Assembly: GCA_016844935.1 (NCBI GenBank)
Contig: JAERTK010000171.1
Coordinates: 1 to 46,806, forward strand
From: Desulfobacteraceae bacterium
GTDB taxonomy: Bacteria > Desulfobacterota > DSM-4660 > Desulfatiglandales > Desulfatiglandaceae
Length of the DNA stretch: 46,806 nt
Direction of reading: 5' to 3'
Position numbers and translations under genes: made by a program. Of this stretch, positions 1 through 9,781 are shown piece by piece (position 1 is the stretch's first letter; each line of letters opens with the position of its first letter). Under the pieces are notes generated by a model. That model searched no databases. It was not told where the DNA came from and was given only the letters and a program-made list of their open reading frames with translations.

Positions 1-1
1 G

Positions 2-127
2 GATGTGGGGGTCGCCGGCGGGCGAGGGCAGGGGATCCTTTTTAAGAAGGGAGAAGTGGTTCGAAAAATACCCGAGGAACAGTTGGCGGAGGTGCTGATT
101 GCCGAAGTGAGGCGAATTACGGATTGA
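2..127 (+). CDS. ispG: IspG (GcpE) C-terminal end, partial
   Basis: The window opens inside a reading frame that ends at the TGA at 125-127 and encodes about 41 residues, beginning DVGVAGGRGQGILFKKGE and ending EVRRITD. This matches the C-terminal tail of 4-hydroxy-3-methylbut-2-enyl diphosphate synthase, the Fe-S enzyme of the MEP isoprenoid pathway, whose tail typically reads like ADVGIAGGKGEG followed by K-G-x-x-x-R-K-x-P-E-E. The 5' part lies outside the window. Its position directly upstream of proS is a known arrangement in deltaproteobacteria. The identification rests on a short tail only. Confidence 0.75.
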   Translation, partial: DVGVAGGRGQGILFKKGEVVRKIPEEQLAEVLIAEVRRITD

Positions 128-206
128 GATTTTCCTGCCCCCTGACAACTGCACCCTGACAACTTTATAAAAATGATTTAGACAAAGGAGAACACCAAAA
201 AACATT

Positions 207-1931
207 ATGCGATATTCCAGCTATTTTATTCCCACGCAGAAAGAAGTGCCGGCCGATGCCGAGATCATCAGCCACCAGTTGATGGTCCGGGCCGGTATGA
301 TTCGAAAACTGACCTCAGGCATTTACACCTATCTTCCCGTAGGTCTCAGGTCCATACGGAAGGTGGAGAATATTGTCCGGGAGGAGATGAACCGGGCAGG
401 GGCCATCGAGGTCCTCATGCCCGCCGTGCAGCCGGCTGAATTGTGGCAGGAGAGCGGCCGGTGGGAATATTATGGCCGTGAGCTGCTGCGCTTCAAGGAC
501 CGCCACGATCGGGATGCCTGCATGGGACCCACCCACGAAGAGGTGATCACCGACCTGGTGCGAAAAGAGATTCACTCCTACAAGCAGATGCCCATCAACC
601 TTTACCAGATTCAGACCAAATTCAGGGATGAGATCCGCCCCCGTTTCGGGATTATGCGCGGGCGCGAGTTCATCATGAAAGATGCCTACAGTTTTGATGT
701 GGACGAGGCAGGGGCCAACCGCAGCTACGAGGCCATGTACGAAGCCTATGACCGGATCTTTCAGAGATGCGGGCTGAAATTCAGGGCGGTTGAAGCCGAC
801 TCCGGCACCATCGGGGGAAGCTATTCCCACGAATTCATGGTACTGGCAGAGTCCGGCGAGGACCGGATCGTCAATTGCACGGCCTGCGATTACGCAGCCA
901 ACCTGGAACGGGCGGAGGTGAAAGAAGAGGATGCGTCTCTACCGGATGCCAACGATTTTGAGCCTTTGGCCCGGGAGGATACGCCAGACCGGCGAACCAT
1001 TGAAGAGGTCACCGCGTTTTTGAATATTGGGTCTGAGCAATTGGTGAAAACCCTCGTTTATATGGTGGATGAAGGACCGGTGGCGGTATTGATTCGCGGC
1101 GATCATGAACTCAATGATGCCAAATTGAAGAATGCGCTGGATGCGCAAACCGTGGAAATGGCCTCGGAGCGACTGGTTGAAGAAGCCACGGGGGCCCCCC
1201 TGGGGTTTGCAGGTCCGGTGGGCCTGAAAATCAAGGTGGTGGCGGACAATGCGGTAAAATCAATGGAAAATTTTGTGGTGGGGGGAAACGAAAAAGACCT
1301 TCACCTCAGGAACGTGAACCTTGGAAGGGACTTCAAACCAAGCCTTTTTGACGACCTGCGCACCATTGCGCCGGGGGATGCATGTCCCCGTTGTGGCGGT
1401 CCCATCGCCTTTGGCAGGGGCATTGAAGTGGGGCACGTGTTCAAACTGGGCGTCAAGTACAGTGAAGCCATGAAAGCGGTCTTCCTAAATGAGCAGGGAA
1501 AAGAAATCCCCACCATCATGGGGTGCTACGGCATCGGCATCGGGCGAACCGTGGCGGCTGCCATCGAACAGAACCACGACAAGGACGGTATTGTTTTTCC
1601 AATTCCCGTGGCCCCCTTTGAAGTGACCATCCTGCCGCTGCAGATGCATAACGAGCCGGTGGTTGAAGCGGCGTCGGGAATATACGGGGATCTCATGGAT
1701 ATGGGCATCGATGTGCTTCTGGATGATCGGGACGAACGGGCCGGCATCAAATTCAAGGATGCCGATCTGCTGGGGATTCCGGTGCGCATCACCGTGGGTT
1801 CCCGGGGGCTGAAGAACGGGGAGGTGGAGGTGAAGCTTCGGTCGGAACCGGACAGTTTCACGGTGCCGCTGGAAGGTGCCGCAGCGGCCATTTCGGATAC
1901 GGTGAAGGGCCTTTATGATTCGCTTAAATGA
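207..1931 (+). CDS. proS: Proline--tRNA ligase (ProS, bacterial type with editing insert)
   Basis: This 574-aa protein charges tRNA-Pro with proline in the cytoplasm. The class II catalytic core is intact: the GPTHEE strand at residues 107-112, motif 2 around [17 protein letters not shown] (139-155), and motif 3 [10 protein letters not shown] from residue 438. Between motifs 2 and 3 lies the YbaK-like editing insertion (about 225-400), which clears Ala-tRNA-Pro; [26 protein letters not shown] is characteristic. The C-terminal anticodon-binding domain holds the [20 protein letters not shown] segment. Length is normal for the family. The ATG at 207 sits rather far (about 16 nt) from the AAGGAG at 185-190, but no better start is visible. 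The end overlaps the relA/spoT start by 17 nt, so the two are probably co-transcribed. Confidence 0.97.
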   Translation: MRYSSYFIPTQKEVPADAEIISHQLMVRAGMIRKLTSGIYTYLPVGLRSIRKVENIVREEMNRAGAIEVLMPAVQPAELWQESGRWEYYGRELLRFKDRHDRDACMGPTHEEVITDLVRKEIHSYKQMPINLYQIQTKFRDEIRPRFGIMRGREFIMKDAYSFDVDEAGANRSYEAMYEAYDRIFQRCGLKFRAVEADSGTIGGSYSHEFMVLAESGEDRIVNCTACDYAANLERAEVKEEDASLPDANDFEPLAREDTPDRRTIEEVTAFLNIGSEQLVKTLVYMVDEGPVAVLIRGDHELNDAKLKNALDAQTVEMASERLVEEATGAPLGFAGPVGLKIKVVADNAVKSMENFVVGGNEKDLHLRNVNLGRDFKPSLFDDLRTIAPGDACPRCGGPIAFGRGIEVGHVFKLGVKYSEAMKAVFLNEQGKEIPTIMGCYGIGIGRTVAAAIEQNHDKDGIVFPIPVAPFEVTILPLQMHNEPVVEAASGIYGDLMDMGIDVLLDDRDERAGIKFKDADLLGIPVRITVGSRGLKNGEVEVKLRSEPDSFTVPLEGAAAAISDTVKGLYDSLK

Positions 1932-4065
1932 TATTACCTCGCAGGTCCTCAGCTACCACCCGAAAGCGGACATTGAACTGATCGAAAAGGCCTATGTTTA
2001 TTCCGCCAAAGTGCACCAGGGGCAGATTCGCCTCTCGGGGGAGCCCTACCTCTCCCATCCCCTGGAAGCCGCCTATATCCTGACTCAGCTCAAAATGGAC
2101 GTCATCTGTATTGCCGCCGGATTGTTGCATGACGTGGTGGAAGATACCCATGCGGACCTGGATGAAATTACCGAGCTCTTTGGTGAGGAGACCGCCAACA
2201 TCGTGGATGGTGTCACCAAAATCAGCAAAATCCATTTCAAGAGTTCCAAGCAGCGCCAGGCCGAAAATGTCCGCAAAATGATTCTCGCCATGTCCACCGA
2301 TATCCGCGTGATTCTGGTCAAACTGGCGGACCGGCTCCACAACATGAGAACCCTGGGTTTTCAGGCGGCGGAAAAACAGCGGCGTATCGCCACCGAAACG
2401 CTGGATATCTATGCGCCCCTGGCGGGGAGGATGGGTATCAACTGGATCAAGAGCAGCCTTGAAGATCTGTGTCTCTTTTACCTGGAACCGGAGATTTATG
2501 CCAGCATCAAAGATCTCACGGCCTTGCGGCAGGGCGAGATGGGGGGGCTATTGAAGGAAGTCCAGGAGATCCTGACGGATGAACTGGCAAAGGCCAATAT
2601 TGCCGCCACCATCAAAGGCCGACAGAAACATTTCTACAGTATCTATAAAAAGATGGTCGCTCAGGATCTTGAAGTGGGCCAGGTTTACGACATCCTGGCT
2701 TTCCGGGTGATCGTCAACACCATCAAAGAATGCTATGAGGCCCTGGGGCATATCCATTCCATGTGGAAGCCCGTGAGCAAACGGTTTAAGGATTACATCT
2801 CCGTTCCCAAGGCCAACATGTACCAATCTTTGCATACCACGGTTTTCGGTCCCGCCAACGAAAGGATGGAGGTGCAGATCAGAACCTGGGACATGAACCG
2901 GGTTGCCGAGAGCGGTATTGCGGCCCACTGGAAGTACAAAGAAGGTAAGGCGGCCCGGAAGACCGACGAAAAGCAGTTCGCATGGCTCAAGGAACTGCTC
3001 GACTGGCAGAAAAACCTGCTGGACCCCCAGGAGTTTCTGGACACTGTGAAAATGGACCTTTTCCCTGACGAGGTCTATGTGTTCACGCCCACTGGCGAGG
3101 TGAAATCCTTTCCCAAAGGCGCCACCATGATCGATTTTGCCTACAGTATCCATTCGGAGGTGGGTGAAAAATGCTCGGGGGCCAAAGTGGATGGCCGGAT
3201 GGTCCCCCTGCGGGCCCCGCTGAAAAACGGCAACATCGTGGAAGTGATCACGTCCCCGAAACAGCACCCCAGCAAAGACTGGTTGAACTTCGTCAAAACC
3301 TCCAAGGCAAAGACCAAAATCAGGCAGTGGGTCAAGACCCAGGGAAAAGACGAAAGTATCAGCCTGGGCAGGAGCATCCTGGAAAAGGCCCTGCAGCAGG
3401 AAAGATTGACGGTTCCGAACCTCTTCAAAAGTGAGCAGATCCTGGCCGTGGCCAAAGAGTTTTCTTTTCAATCAGGGGAAGACCTTGTTGCAGAGATCGG
3501 TTTCGGAAAAATTTCGGCCACCCAGGTGGTGGGGCGCCTCAGACCCAAACTGGCAGAAAAAGAGGAAAGTCCTCTGGGGCTCGTTGGCAAGGTGGTCAGC
3601 CGGCTGACACGACCCAAAGGGGATGCGGGCATTAAGGTGAACGGTATGAGCGATATGCTGCTCCATTTTGCCAATTGCTGCCAACCCCTGCCCGGCGAAA
3701 AAGTCCTGGGGTTCATTACCCGCGGAACCGGCGTGACCATTCACAACGAAAACTGCCGGCATATCAAAGAAGCCGATCCCGACCGTTTGGTGGCTGTCTC
3801 ATGGGAGCCTACAGAAAAAAATAGTTATCCAGCCAGATTGCGGGTTATCACCGTGGAAGGGAAAGGTATCCTGGCGGATATCAGTGCCATCTTCAGTCTG
3901 AAAGATGCCAATATCATCCAGGCCGAAGTAAAAACCACGGTGGACAATAAAGGCATCGCCCTATTTACAATTGAGGTGGAAGATTATGCCCAGCTCCAGG
4001 ACATAATCCGTTCCATCAAAAAGGTGAGACACGTGCTGATGGTTGAAAGACTTCAGGACGCTTGA
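1915..4065 (+). CDS. relA/spoT: Bifunctional (p)ppGpp synthetase/hydrolase (Rsh, RelA/SpoT family)
   Basis: This 716-aa stringent-response enzyme has the complete long-RSH layout. The N-terminal HD hydrolase domain carries HDVVEDT at residues 72-78 and a second metal-binding stretch [11 protein letters not shown]. The synthetase domain (about 235-350) contains [19 protein letters not shown] and [19 protein letters not shown] domain follows (about 388-450), and an ACT domain closes the protein (about 640-715). Both catalytic domains look intact, so it probably both makes and degrades (p)ppGpp. Its start lies inside the last codons of proS. Its 3' end overlaps the convergent rpmB gene by 13 bp. 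Confidence 0.95.
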   Translation: MIRLNDITSQVLSYHPKADIELIEKAYVYSAKVHQGQIRLSGEPYLSHPLEAAYILTQLKMDVICIAAGLLHDVVEDTHADLDEITELFGEETANIVDGVTKISKIHFKSSKQRQAENVRKMILAMSTDIRVILVKLADRLHNMRTLGFQAAEKQRRIATETLDIYAPLAGRMGINWIKSSLEDLCLFYLEPEIYASIKDLTALRQGEMGGLLKEVQEILTDELAKANIAATIKGRQKHFYSIYKKMVAQDLEVGQVYDILAFRVIVNTIKECYEALGHIHSMWKPVSKRFKDYISVPKANMYQSLHTTVFGPANERMEVQIRTWDMNRVAESGIAAHWKYKEGKAARKTDEKQFAWLKELLDWQKNLLDPQEFLDTVKMDLFPDEVYVFTPTGEVKSFPKGATMIDFAYSIHSEVGEKCSGAKVDGRMVPLRAPLKNGNIVEVITSPKQHPSKDWLNFVKTSKAKTKIRQWVKTQGKDESISLGRSILEKALQQERLTVPNLFKSEQILAVAKEFSFQSGEDLVAEIGFGKISATQVVGRLRPKLAEKEESPLGLVGKVVSRLTRPKGDAGIKVNGMSDMLLHFANCCQPLPGEKVLGFITRGTGVTIHNENCRHIKEADPDRLVAVSWEPTEKNSYPARLRVITVEGKGILADISAIFSLKDANIIQAEVKTTVDNKGIALFTIEVEDYAQLQDIIRSIKKVRHVLMVERLQDA

Positions 4066-4265
4066 AAGGTTTTTTTCACGGGCTTTTCAACAAGGCCGGA
4101 TTTGATACAGCTGGTGCAGGCCTTAATTTTCACCGTTTGACCGTCTTTGACGCATTTGACGCTTTGAAGGTTGGGATACCAGCGTTTCTTGGTTTTATTG
4201 TGAGCGTGGCTGACGTTGTAGCCGACAAGCGGTTTTTTGCCACAGATATCGCATACTTTTGACAT
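4053..4265 (-). CDS. rpmB: 50S ribosomal protein L28
   Basis: This 70-aa basic protein begins [28 protein letters not shown], the typical L28 signature with GKKP-x-x-G-x-NVSHA-x-NKTK. Two CxxC pairs (CDIC near the N-terminus and CTSC near residue 50) suggest the zinc-binding form rather than the cysteine-free paralogue; that is inferred from the cysteines only. It is transcribed toward relA/spoT, and the two stop regions overlap by 13 bp, so there is no room for a separate terminator between them. Confidence 0.95.
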   Translation of the reverse strand: MSKVCDICGKKPLVGYNVSHAHNKTKKRWYPNLQSVKCVKDGQTVKIKACTSCIKSGLVEKPVKKTFQAS

Positions 4266-4342
4266 TTGAATATTTCCTCCCTGCTGAACATTATGATAAT
4301 CTGTCTTTCTAGCGGTTCCTGATTAAAATATCAAGTACTTTT

Positions 4343-5038
4343 CTACGTTATTTCACTTTTTTTTCCGTCGATGGAAAGGGATTCGAGCCCTTCACGATTC
4401 ATCAACCGGATGGTGCGGTCTTTTGTTTCGATGAGGCCCTGCTTGTTCATCCGGGTCAGGATCCGGGAAAGTGTTTCGGGAATGGTTCCCAGCAGGCTCG
4501 CCAGTTGTCCTTTTGAAATGTCCAGGGTGACGAAATCGTCCCTTTCCTGTTCCGTCGACAGGTAAAGCAGGTAGGCTGCCAGGCGCGCGGGGACCTCTTT
4601 CAGGGAAAGATTTTCCACTTGATTGGTGAACTGCCGAAGTCGCATGGAGAGCACTGCGAGCATGTTCAATGCCAGGGATGGATGGGCTGTAATCAGATTC
4701 AGGAATGCGGTTCTCGGAAAAAAGAGGAGCCTTGATTTTCGAATGGTTTCCGCATTGGCGGGGAATCGCTTGCCGGAAAATACCGGCACCTCCCCAAAAG
4801 GTTCCCCGGGGCCGAAAACATGGAGGATCTGCTCCTTGCCTGAGGGTGACACCTTGAAGATTTTCACCATCCCTTCCGCCACCAGGTAGAAACCGTTACC
4901 CTCGTCCTGCTCCATGAATACCATCTCGCCCCGGGCGCAATTCCTGGAAACCGCCACATCATTGATCTGTTCAAGCTGTTGTTTGGGGAGCCCTTGAAAG
5001 ATCAGTGCGCTGCCAATAATTTCTAAGTCGCTCGCCAT
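4343..5038 (-). CDS. Crp/Fnr family transcriptional regulator
   Basis: This 231-aa protein has an N-terminal cyclic-nucleotide-binding-type beta-roll (about residues 13-130; GEMVFMEQDEGNGFYLVAEGMVKIFKVSPSGKEQIL) and a C-terminal Crp winged helix (about 150-222; KGQLASLLGTIPETLSRILTRMNKQGLI). Only one N-terminal cysteine (NCARG) is present, so it lacks the four-cysteine Fe-S set of oxygen-sensing Fnr. The PETLSRIL recognition helix resembles Fnr/Dnr-type regulators rather than classical Crp. The effector and targets cannot be read from the sequence. It is separated by about 240 bp from the divergent small gene at 5279. Confidence 0.88.
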   Translation of the reverse strand: MASDLEIIGSALIFQGLPKQQLEQINDVAVSRNCARGEMVFMEQDEGNGFYLVAEGMVKIFKVSPSGKEQILHVFGPGEPFGEVPVFSGKRFPANAETIRKSRLLFFPRTAFLNLITAHPSLALNMLAVLSMRLRQFTNQVENLSLKEVPARLAAYLLYLSTEQERDDFVTLDISKGQLASLLGTIPETLSRILTRMNKQGLIETKDRTIRLMNREGLESLSIDGKKSEIT

Positions 5039-5278
5039 TCAGGTTGACCCCGTAGTATATGATTTGGAAAGAATCGCCAGTGATTTTTGGAAGTGCAAAT
5101 CTAGCACGTTCCCTCGATCCGGGTCAAATTATTTTGGGGATACCCTTTTTTCATTGAAAAGCAAAGATTTACCTGATATTAAGATAATCCGTGCGAAACA
5201 GGGTGAGACTGAATTTTCAGTGGGCATCCGTCAACCGGAATAGAGGTAATGATGGGACTTTGCAGGAGGATATGCACC

Positions 5279-5671
5279 ATGAAAGAGCTGGATACGTTTG
5301 TAAAGACTTTTGGTGAAGGTTTGAGGACATTGGCCCAGGGCGTCCACGCCATCGCGGATAAACTGGACAGTTATGCGGGTTCGTCGGATGACGGGAATTT
5401 CGAGACGGAGTTTGATGCCGTAGCGGACGACATCGCCCAACCCGAGCCGGTTAAAGAAACCCCGGATGTGGCGGATTCCAAGAAAAAACCGGCGGTTAGT
5501 GCAACGGCGTTGGTTTACGAAAAGATCTGTGCCGCCGGGAAATCCATCACAATGGATAAGCTGGGTGAAGAAACAGGCTTTGGCAGGAGAAAATTGAGCA
5601 ATATCCTTTACCAGCTTAGAAAACAGAAAAAGATCAAAGACGTCAGAAAGGGCGTGTATACAAAGAAATGA
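5279..5671 (+). CDS. Small protein with C-terminal winged-helix-like region, function unknown
   Basis: I do not recognise a named family. The chosen start is the ATG at 5279, eight bases after GGAGGA (5265-5270); an in-frame ATG at 5249 has poorer spacing. The 130-aa product has an N-terminal helix (FVKTFGEGLRTLAQGVHAIADKLDSYA) and an acidic proline-containing linker. Its C-terminal half (about 80-130) reads like a small winged helix: TALVYEKICAAGKSITMDKL, then GFGRRKLSNILYQLRKQKKIKDVRKGVY. A DNA- or RNA-binding role is inference. It stands alone between the Crp/Fnr gene and the acyl-CoA dehydrogenase. Confidence 0.65.
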   Translation: MKELDTFVKTFGEGLRTLAQGVHAIADKLDSYAGSSDDGNFETEFDAVADDIAQPEPVKETPDVADSKKKPAVSATALVYEKICAAGKSITMDKLGEETGFGRRKLSNILYQLRKQKKIKDVRKGVYTKK

Positions 5672-5829
5672 GATTGGCACCTTAATTAAAAAAGGTGGCT
5701 TGTCTGGCTGCATCTGTTGTTATTCCTGTCTTTTTAAATGTTTTTCCCCAGAGTGGTACCAACCCCCGACCTTTACCGGAGGCCTGATGTTTAATCGGCT
5801 TTTTGTGATTTTGGAAATTTAGAAAATTT

Positions 5830-6972
5830 ATGGACGGTATATTATCTGAAAAACATCGTATTGTGCGGCGATCCGTTCGCTCCTTCTGTGAGAGGGAAAT
5901 CAGGCCCATTGCCGGCGAGATAGATCGAGAGGCCCGTTTCCCCTGGGAAGTGGTGGAAAAAATGGGGAAGCTGGGATATTTCGGTATCCAGGCACCACGG
6001 GAACTGGGCGGGGCGGATCTGGATTCCGTCAGTTACGCCATTATTGTGGAGGAGATCAGCAGGGCCAGCGGCAGCCTGGGGCTTTGTGTAACAGTCCATA
6101 ACAGTGTGGCCCTCTACCCCATACTGGCCTTCGGGTCACAGGCGCAGAAAGAACAATGGGGACCGCCACTGGCCCGGGGTGAGAAAATCGGCGCTTTCTG
6201 CCTGACGGAACCCAACGCGGGATCAGACGCATCGGGCATTGAAGCCACGGCCGTGTCCGACAAAGACGCCTGGGTTGTCAACGCCAACAAGGTGTTCGTA
6301 ACCAACGGCGGTGTTGCGGACATATGCCTCTTGTTCCTTCAAACCAACCCGTCCGGTGACGGCAAACAGATCAGCGTGGTGGTGGCGGAACGGGGAACCG
6401 AAGGGTTCGTGGTGGGAGATCTGGAGGACCTGTGCGGCATGCGGGCGAACCCAGTCAGTTCCATACGCCTCTACGACTGCCGCGTGCCGCTCACCAACCT
6501 TTTGGGCCGGGAAGGTATGGGGCTCAAGATCGGTCTTGCAAGCCTGGATACCGGCCGGATGGGCATTGCGGCCCAGGCCGTTGGCATTGCCCAGGCCGCG
6601 CTGGAGGAAGGGCTCCTGTATGCCCGCCAGCGCCGCCAGTTCAGGGTTCCCATCTCAAAACACCAGGCTATTCAGATGATGATTGCCGACATGGGCACCC
6701 TCGTGGAAGCGTCCCGCCTCATGACCTACCGGGCCGCCGCCCTTCGCGATTCCGGAAAGAGATTCTCCCAGGAATCCGCCATGGCGAAACTCTTTGCGTC
6801 GGAAGCCTGCTGCAAGGTGACGGATATGGCGGTGCAAATTCACGGGGGATACGGGTATTCCAAGAGCTACCCCGTTGAGCGTTACTACCGCGACGCCCGG
6901 GTAACGAGAATATACGAGGGTTCCTCCGAGGTGCACCGGATGGTGATTGCCAGAGGGGTCCTGAAAAAATAA
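5830..6972 (+). CDS. Acyl-CoA dehydrogenase
   Basis: This 380-aa FAD enzyme of the acyl-CoA dehydrogenase family oxidises an acyl-CoA to the 2-enoyl-CoA and passes electrons to ETF. Family signatures are present: GAFCLTEPNAGSDASGIEATA in the middle domain, the VTNGG strand, QIHGGYGYSKSYPVERYYRDARV, and RIYEGSSEVHR with the likely catalytic Glu in YEG. Length is typical of short/medium-chain or branched-chain members, but the chain-length preference cannot be read. It is followed 32 bp later by etfB and then an etfA fusion, so the three probably form one electron-transfer operon. Confidence 0.93.
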   Translation: MDGILSEKHRIVRRSVRSFCEREIRPIAGEIDREARFPWEVVEKMGKLGYFGIQAPRELGGADLDSVSYAIIVEEISRASGSLGLCVTVHNSVALYPILAFGSQAQKEQWGPPLARGEKIGAFCLTEPNAGSDASGIEATAVSDKDAWVVNANKVFVTNGGVADICLLFLQTNPSGDGKQISVVVAERGTEGFVVGDLEDLCGMRANPVSSIRLYDCRVPLTNLLGREGMGLKIGLASLDTGRMGIAAQAVGIAQAALEEGLLYARQRRQFRVPISKHQAIQMMIADMGTLVEASRLMTYRAAALRDSGKRFSQESAMAKLFASEACCKVTDMAVQIHGGYGYSKSYPVERYYRDARVTRIYEGSSEVHRMVIARGVLKK

Positions 6973-7004
6973 TATCTGGTGAAGTAGTAACTGGTGAAAT
7001 AATA

Positions 7005-7784
7005 ATGGGATTTCATATTGTGGTATGTGTCAAATCGGTCATCCTATCGGTGCCCGGGGAACAGGTGTTTCGAACCGAAGAAACAACAGAGCTCAACCCC
7101 TTCGACCGGCCCGCCCTGGAAGCGGCCCTTCTCCTCAAAGCGCTTCATGGCGGCCATGTGACCGCCCTTTCAATGGGCCCCGAATCAAGCCTTTCAGCCC
7201 TCAGCGAAGCCAGGGCCATGGGGGTCGATCGGGAGGTCCTCATTTGTGATCCGGCACTTGCCGGTTCAGATACCATTGCCACATCAACGGCTCTTGGGGC
7301 GGGTCTTCAGAAGCTCGCGCCCTTCGACCTGGTATTTTTCGGAGTACGGACAGCGGACAGCGATACGGGGCAGGTGGGCCCCCAGACATCGGTGCTTCTC
7401 GGGATCCCTTTTGTGAGCATGGTACGGGTCATGGGGTGGCAGAAGGGTATCTTTCGGGTGGAACGGGTCGCAGATCATTTTGTGGAAGCATATGAAGTCC
7501 CCGTGCCCGCTGCATTCACCATCCATCCAGGGGCCTTCGAACCCAGGGATGTGGGGCTTTCGGGGATCGGCCGGGCATTCGAATCGGATCGGGTTGAACG
7601 CTGGCGTCTGTCGGATCTGGGGCTTACGCCGGCCCAGGTGGGCGATGCGGGTTCCCCCACGCGGGTACTTTCCATAAAGCGGGTTAAAGAAACAAAGAAA
7701 TGCGAGTTCCTCAAGGGAGAGGCCCGTGAGCAGGCAGACGAACTGATGAAGCGTCTGTCCCACACCGGTGCCATCGGGGCTTGA
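7005..7784 (+). CDS. etfB: Electron transfer flavoprotein beta subunit
   Basis: This 259-aa protein begins HIVVCVKSV and contains LNPFDRPALEAAL and the AMP-binding signature TADSDTGQVGPQTSVLLGIPFV, all diagnostic of EtfB. The C-terminal arm contains SIKRVKETKKCEFLKG. It should pair with the adjacent EtfA-type subunit and accept electrons from the upstream acyl-CoA dehydrogenase. The next gene begins 7 bp after its stop, suggesting translational coupling. Confidence 0.93.
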   Translation: MGFHIVVCVKSVILSVPGEQVFRTEETTELNPFDRPALEAALLLKALHGGHVTALSMGPESSLSALSEARAMGVDREVLICDPALAGSDTIATSTALGAGLQKLAPFDLVFFGVRTADSDTGQVGPQTSVLLGIPFVSMVRVMGWQKGIFRVERVADHFVEAYEVPVPAAFTIHPGAFEPRDVGLSGIGRAFESDRVERWRLSDLGLTPAQVGDAGSPTRVLSIKRVKETKKCEFLKGEAREQADELMKRLSHTGAIGA

Positions 7785-7791
7785 TCAACAT

Positions 7792-9426
7792 ATGTCGGAT
7801 GAAAAAATGAACAATGAAATCTGGGTATTCGGCGATTTGCGGCACGAGCGACTCTTCAGATACAGTCTGAACGTGCTGGCCAAGGCAGGGGCCCTTTCCC
7901 GGTCCGTAAACGGAAAAGCGGTGATGGTGTTCCCGGGTGTTCCCGGTGATGACACCCCACCTGCGGACCATGGGGAGTCTGTTCCTTTCAAGAGCGCCTG
8001 CGGGGAAGCCTTTTCCATGGGCGCGGATCGCGTCCTGGTTCTCGAAAATGAACACTTCACAACGCCCCTGTGCGATGTTTTCGCGGAGGCCCTGGCGGCC
8101 GTGGTGAAACAGCACGCACCCATGCTCACGCTTTTCGCCCTCACGGATTTTGGCCGGGAAATGGCATCCAGGACCGCGCGCATCTGCAGCGCCGGATTGA
8201 TGGCCGATTGTGTCGATCTTCGCATTACGGATCAGCAGATCGTGGGGCTTTGTCCCGCCTGGGGCGGGGAAATCATGGCCGAAATCACCTATGCCGACGG
8301 TCATGGTACGGGGTTTGCTACGGTGCACCCCCAGATTCAGACCCATGATAAAGAAATGCCGGAAGGGGATGGGGCAGAGGGTACGGTTGAACGTATCCCC
8401 GTTTGCACAGACCCCGGCGTCAACCGCCCCAGACTGCTTTCCCGTTCCCCCGAACCCGCGGAACACCGCAAGCTTGAGGAAGCCGAGATCGTTGTGGTGG
8501 GTGGTGCGGGATTAGGGAACATGGAGGGGTTCGGCCTGGTTCGGGAACTGGCGGCCGCCGTGGGTGGCGAAGTGGCGGGAACCCGGCCCCCCGTGCTGCT
8601 TCACTGGGTGGACGAAGACCGGTTGATCGGGCAGACGGGAAAGACCGTACGCCCCAACCTGCTTTTTTCCATCGGGACCTCCGGCGCTGTTCAATACACG
8701 GCCGGTATAACGGAATCCAAGACCATCGTTGCCGTCAATCGCGATGCAAATGCCCCCATATTCCAGGTGGCGGACATCGGCATGGTGGCGGATGCCAAAG
8801 AGTTGCTGCCGCTTTTGACCGCCCGGGCCAAGCAGGTGGTCATGCGAAAACTGGCCGATGAGTTGTCCCATACCCATGCCGCAACGGGCGAGGCCGGCAG
8901 TTTCGGTTCAAAAATAAAGAAGATCCGCGAATCCCGCCAGTGGAGTGTTGAACAACTGGCCAAAGCCACCGGGCAGACGCCGGAATTCATGACCCTGGTG
9001 GAATCGGACAAGATGTCACCGCCCGTCAGTTTCCTGCTCCGCCTCGCAGGCGCCCTGGGGGTTGATCCCGGGACATTCCTCAGCAGGGAAGAACAGACCG
9101 CCATTCGGGACCAGCGTGCCCAGGCCTTCATCAAGAGAACCCGGAGCTATTCCTACCAGACCCTCACGCCCGGGGCGGAGGAAAGCCACCTTCGAGCGTT
9201 CATGGTGACCATTGAATCCCACCACGCCCACAAGCCGGTGGAATACCGGCACGAGGGGGAAGAATTCATCTATGTGATGGAAGGGGACCTGGAATTTGTC
9301 CTGGGGGGGAAGCCCCACGTGCTCAAAAAAGGGGAAAGCATCCATTTCAATTCAGATATCCCCCATAAACTGAAAAGCCTTTCCAACGAACCCACCCGTT
9401 GCCTGGTGATGTTGTATACGGTATAA
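7792..9426 (+). CDS. EtfA fused to XRE helix-turn-helix and cupin domains
   Basis: The start is taken at the ATG at 7792, 7 bp after etfB; a GTG at 7768 lies inside etfB. The protein is 544 aa against about 320 for ordinary EtfA. Residues 1-350 are EtfA-like: GGAGLGNMEGFGLVRELA replaces the usual GGRGLG, and the FAD-domain stretch LIGQTGKTVRPNLLFSIGTS, AVQYTAGI, SKTIVAVNRDANAPIFQVAD is well kept. From about residue 374 an XRE-type HTH follows (KIKKIRESRQWSVEQLAKATG), then a cupin (about 465-540; YRHEGEEFIYVMEGDLEF, HFNSDIPHKLKS). HTH-cupin proteins are normally separate regulators. The fusion suggests a flavoprotein that may also bind DNA or sense a small molecule, which is inference. Confidence 0.88.
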   Translation: MSDEKMNNEIWVFGDLRHERLFRYSLNVLAKAGALSRSVNGKAVMVFPGVPGDDTPPADHGESVPFKSACGEAFSMGADRVLVLENEHFTTPLCDVFAEALAAVVKQHAPMLTLFALTDFGREMASRTARICSAGLMADCVDLRITDQQIVGLCPAWGGEIMAEITYADGHGTGFATVHPQIQTHDKEMPEGDGAEGTVERIPVCTDPGVNRPRLLSRSPEPAEHRKLEEAEIVVVGGAGLGNMEGFGLVRELAAAVGGEVAGTRPPVLLHWVDEDRLIGQTGKTVRPNLLFSIGTSGAVQYTAGITESKTIVAVNRDANAPIFQVADIGMVADAKELLPLLTARAKQVVMRKLADELSHTHAATGEAGSFGSKIKKIRESRQWSVEQLAKATGQTPEFMTLVESDKMSPPVSFLLRLAGALGVDPGTFLSREEQTAIRDQRAQAFIKRTRSYSYQTLTPGAEESHLRAFMVTIESHHAHKPVEYRHEGEEFIYVMEGDLEFVLGGKPHVLKKGESIHFNSDIPHKLKSLSNEPTRCLVMLYTV

Positions 9427-9526
9427 TCGGGGGTACCCCCCATATGTTATCCTGGTAAATAAGTTGGAAAAATGTAATGATTTTAGGTGAATCCGTTAAC
9501 CTGTAAAAAAATGGAGGAGATGTGAC

Positions 9527-9781
9527 ATGACGACCCTCACAATGGAATTGCCAGAAACGGTTTTTTCAGCTTTGAATGCGGATCCCAAAGAGTTCACACT
9601 ACAGATGCGTATTGCAGCAGCTATTAAGTGGTATGAGCTGGGCAGGATTTCTCAGAATAAAGGGGCTGAGATTGCTGGTTTATCCAGGGCAGAATTCATA
9701 GATGCGCTTTCCGATGCCGGGGTTTCGCCTTTACAGATCACTCCTCACCAATTCCGCGAAGAGTTAGCTGATGCTGATTGA
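9527..9781 (+). CDS. UPF0175 family antitoxin-like protein
   Basis: This 84-aa protein begins TTLTMELPETVFSALN and continues with FTLQMRIAAAIKWYELGRISQNKGAEIAGLSRAEFIDAL, the UPF0175 pattern of a short beta strand followed by a helix-turn-helix-like region. Members commonly precede DUF3368 PIN-like proteins as antitoxins. The ATG follows a good AGGAGA at about 9512. The end overlaps the toxin start (9771) by 11 bp, the usual coupling for such pairs. The toxin is frameshifted here, so the antitoxin may be orphaned. Confidence 0.8.
   Translation: MTTLTMELPETVFSALNADPKEFTLQMRIAAAIKWYELGRISQNKGAEIAGLSRAEFIDALSDAGVSPLQITPHQFREELADAD

Noticed and set aside
315..830. 171-codon minus-strand frame
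   Set aside because: It is antisense to proS and lacks a ribosome site or family match.
2548..3471. Long 307-codon minus-strand frame
   Set aside because: It lies wholly inside relA/spoT, whose plus-strand product is clearly conserved, and the frame encodes nothing recognisable; it is a codon-bias shadow.
9427..9445. GGGGGTACCCCC palindrome after the etfA fusion
   Set aside because: It has almost no loop and no T run, so it is not a convincing terminator; it may be chance or a restriction-like palindrome.
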